Positions 5,884 through 6,372 of a stretch of DNA of 6,372 bases are shown piece by piece (within the stretch, counting starts at the first letter, position 1; each line of letters opens with the position of its first letter). A program made the position numbers and the translations under genes. The notes below the pieces were generated by a model. It was not told the DNA's origin. It did not search any database and worked only from the letters and a program-made list of their open reading frames with translations. The stretch comes from Pseudomonadota bacterium (GTDB lineage Bacteria; Desulfobacterota; Desulfobacteria; Desulfobacterales; ETH-SRB1). The stretch lies in NCBI GenBank assembly GCA_018897415.1, contig JAHIKR010000388.1, forward strand, positions 1 through 6,372, given 5' to 3'.

Positions 5884-5912
5884 ATCAAATATATTTTTAA
5901 AGATTAAGTCAA
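5884..5912 (-). promoter_or_regulatory. Candidate sigma-70-type promoter for yggT-divIVA
   Basis: Read on the minus strand, TTGACT (5912-5907) is followed after exactly 17 bp by TTTGAT (5889-5884). The match is 5 of 6 to the -35 consensus and 4 of 6 to the -10 consensus. Transcription would begin near 5877 and give a leader of roughly 55 nt before the yggT ATG. The region is very A+T-rich, so chance matches are likely. Confidence 0.35.
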
Positions 5913-5931
5913 GAAATTTCAAGTAAAATCA

Positions 5932-5960
5932 TTGACACATCAAAGGTGCAGTCGTAAAAA
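5932..5960 (+). promoter_or_regulatory. Candidate sigma-70-type promoter for proC
   Basis: A perfect TTGACA (5932-5937) is followed after 17 bp by TAAAAA (5955-5960), which matches the -10 consensus at 4 of 6 positions. Transcription would start near 5967 and produce a leader of almost 190 nt before proC, containing nearly the whole nested inverted repeat. The -35 boxes of this and the yggT candidate lie 19 bp apart, back to back. Confidence 0.4.
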
Positions 5961-5961
5961 A

Positions 5962-6106
5962 GTATAAAGCGGAATACATAAATTACTAAAGTTTCGTACC
6001 CCATCTATTTATCGAAAGCTTTAAGGGGATAAATTTTATTTAGATCTTTATCCCCTTGGTATTTACAGGAAGTAAGTGGGCGAAACTTGAGTAAATTACT
6101 TTATAC
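5962..6106. repeat. Nested inverted repeat in the proC leader (structured RNA or MITE-like element)
   Basis: Three concentric blocks pair. GTATAAAG (5962-5969) is the exact complement of CTTTATAC (6099-6106). 5980-5996 pairs with 6081-6097 at 15 of 17 positions. AAGGGGATAAA (6023-6033) forms a perfect 11-bp stem with TTTATCCCCTT (6047-6057) around a 13-base loop. A CCC/GGG block (about 5999-6001 with 6078-6080) extends the middle stem. The nesting implies one multi-helix fold. It begins where transcription from the candidate proC promoter would begin and ends 36 bp before AAGGAGG, so it could be a regulatory leader. Alternatively it is a small non-autonomous inverted-repeat element; I see no clear target-site duplication. 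It matches no riboswitch class I recognise, and no T-run follows the central stem. Confidence 0.7.
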
Positions 6107-6153
6107 GCTAAATATATTACACTAGACAAGAGCAAAAATATTAAGGAGGCAAC

Positions 6154-6372
6154 GTGTCTAAAATTAACAAGAAAATTGGTTTTATTGGTGCCGGAAACAT
6201 GGGAGAAGCTTTCGTGGGTGCTCTTATCCAGACTGGAATTTTTTCTCCGTCAATGATTTATACAAGTGATATAAGTGAAAATCGGCTCGATATTCTTAAT
6301 AAGACTTATGGTATTTCTGTAATGAAAGATAATTTTAAAGTTTTTTCGGAATGCGAGATTGTAATTATCGCT
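6154..6372 (+). CDS. proC: Pyrroline-5-carboxylate reductase, N-terminal part (3' end outside window)
   Basis: The enzyme reduces 1-pyrroline-5-carboxylate with NAD(P)H in the last step of proline synthesis, in the cytoplasm. Seventy-three codons are visible and the frame stays open to the last base. The N-terminus has the Rossmann dinucleotide-binding motif GFIGAGNMGEA (9-19), then IYTSDISENRL (about 35-45), where the second strand and cofactor-selecting loop occur, and an ending CEIVIIA that matches the fourth strand before the NADPH loop. The GTG at 6154 is chosen because a strong AAGGAGG (6143-6149) lies four bases before it and it places the motif at the normal distance from the N-terminus. 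It diverges from yggT, whereas the two are often co-oriented in other genomes. Only about a quarter of the expected protein of roughly 270 residues is present. Confidence 0.9.
   Translation, partial: MSKINKKIGFIGAGNMGEAFVGALIQTGIFSPSMIYTSDISENRLDILNKTYGISVMKDNFKVFSECEIVIIA

Noticed and set aside
6023..6057. Terminator or attenuator hairpin before proC
   Set aside because: The 11-bp stem is followed by GGTATTTAC rather than a T-run, so it lacks the second half of an intrinsic terminator.

Overview
The window is about 6.4 kb of A+T-leaning bacterial chromosome. It holds eight protein genes, two of them cut by the window edges, and reads as ordinary housekeeping and motility DNA. It is most likely from a Desulfobacterota-type (former deltaproteobacterial) organism. 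That placement is an inference from three things: two PilT-type ATPases in tandem, a zinc-ribbon plus receiver protein of a kind I associate with Desulfobacterales, and a YggT/DivIVA pair beside proC. No rRNA, tRNA, IS transposase, phage gene or CRISPR array is visible.

Layout. On the + strand, the 3' part of a YbbR/CdaR-like gene (2-694) is followed by coaX, type III pantothenate kinase (ATG at 854, end 1621). Converging on coaX is a minus-strand block. In transcription order from the right it is yggT (5821-5522), divIVA (5497-4997), pilT (4836-3754), a second pilT-like ATPase (3733-2558), and a zinc-ribbon/degenerate-receiver protein (2318-1653). At the right edge proC (from 6154, cut at 6372) diverges from yggT across a 332-bp intergenic region. 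That region holds two back-to-back candidate promoters and a long nested inverted repeat.

How the genes relate. YbbR/CdaR proteins modulate the c-di-AMP cyclase CdaA. CoaX starts coenzyme A synthesis. ProC makes proline. YggT and DivIVA are envelope and cell-pole or division proteins that often sit next to proC. The two PilT ATPases would drive type IV pilus retraction. The zinc-ribbon/receiver protein lies downstream of them on the same strand and could be a motility regulator, but only position supports that.

The most unusual signal is between the genes. Four gaps (695-853, 1622-1652, 2319-2557 and 4837-4996) contain short arrays with a 7-bp period. Their sequences differ from gap to gap, but on one strand all can be read as heptads beginning TTC followed by four variable bases: TTCACGG/TTCAAGG, TTCAGGT-like, TTCGGAT/TTCGAAT, and TTCAGCC/TTCGGAC. 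Three of the four are inverted arrays able to fold into long hairpins. One directly abuts the coaX start region, which has no clear Shine-Dalgarno site, and one contains the divIVA stop codon. A separate nested inverted repeat (5962-6106) lies between the candidate proC promoter and its ribosome-binding site. These are the parts to look at first. I cannot tell from one window whether they are mobile, functional or passive.
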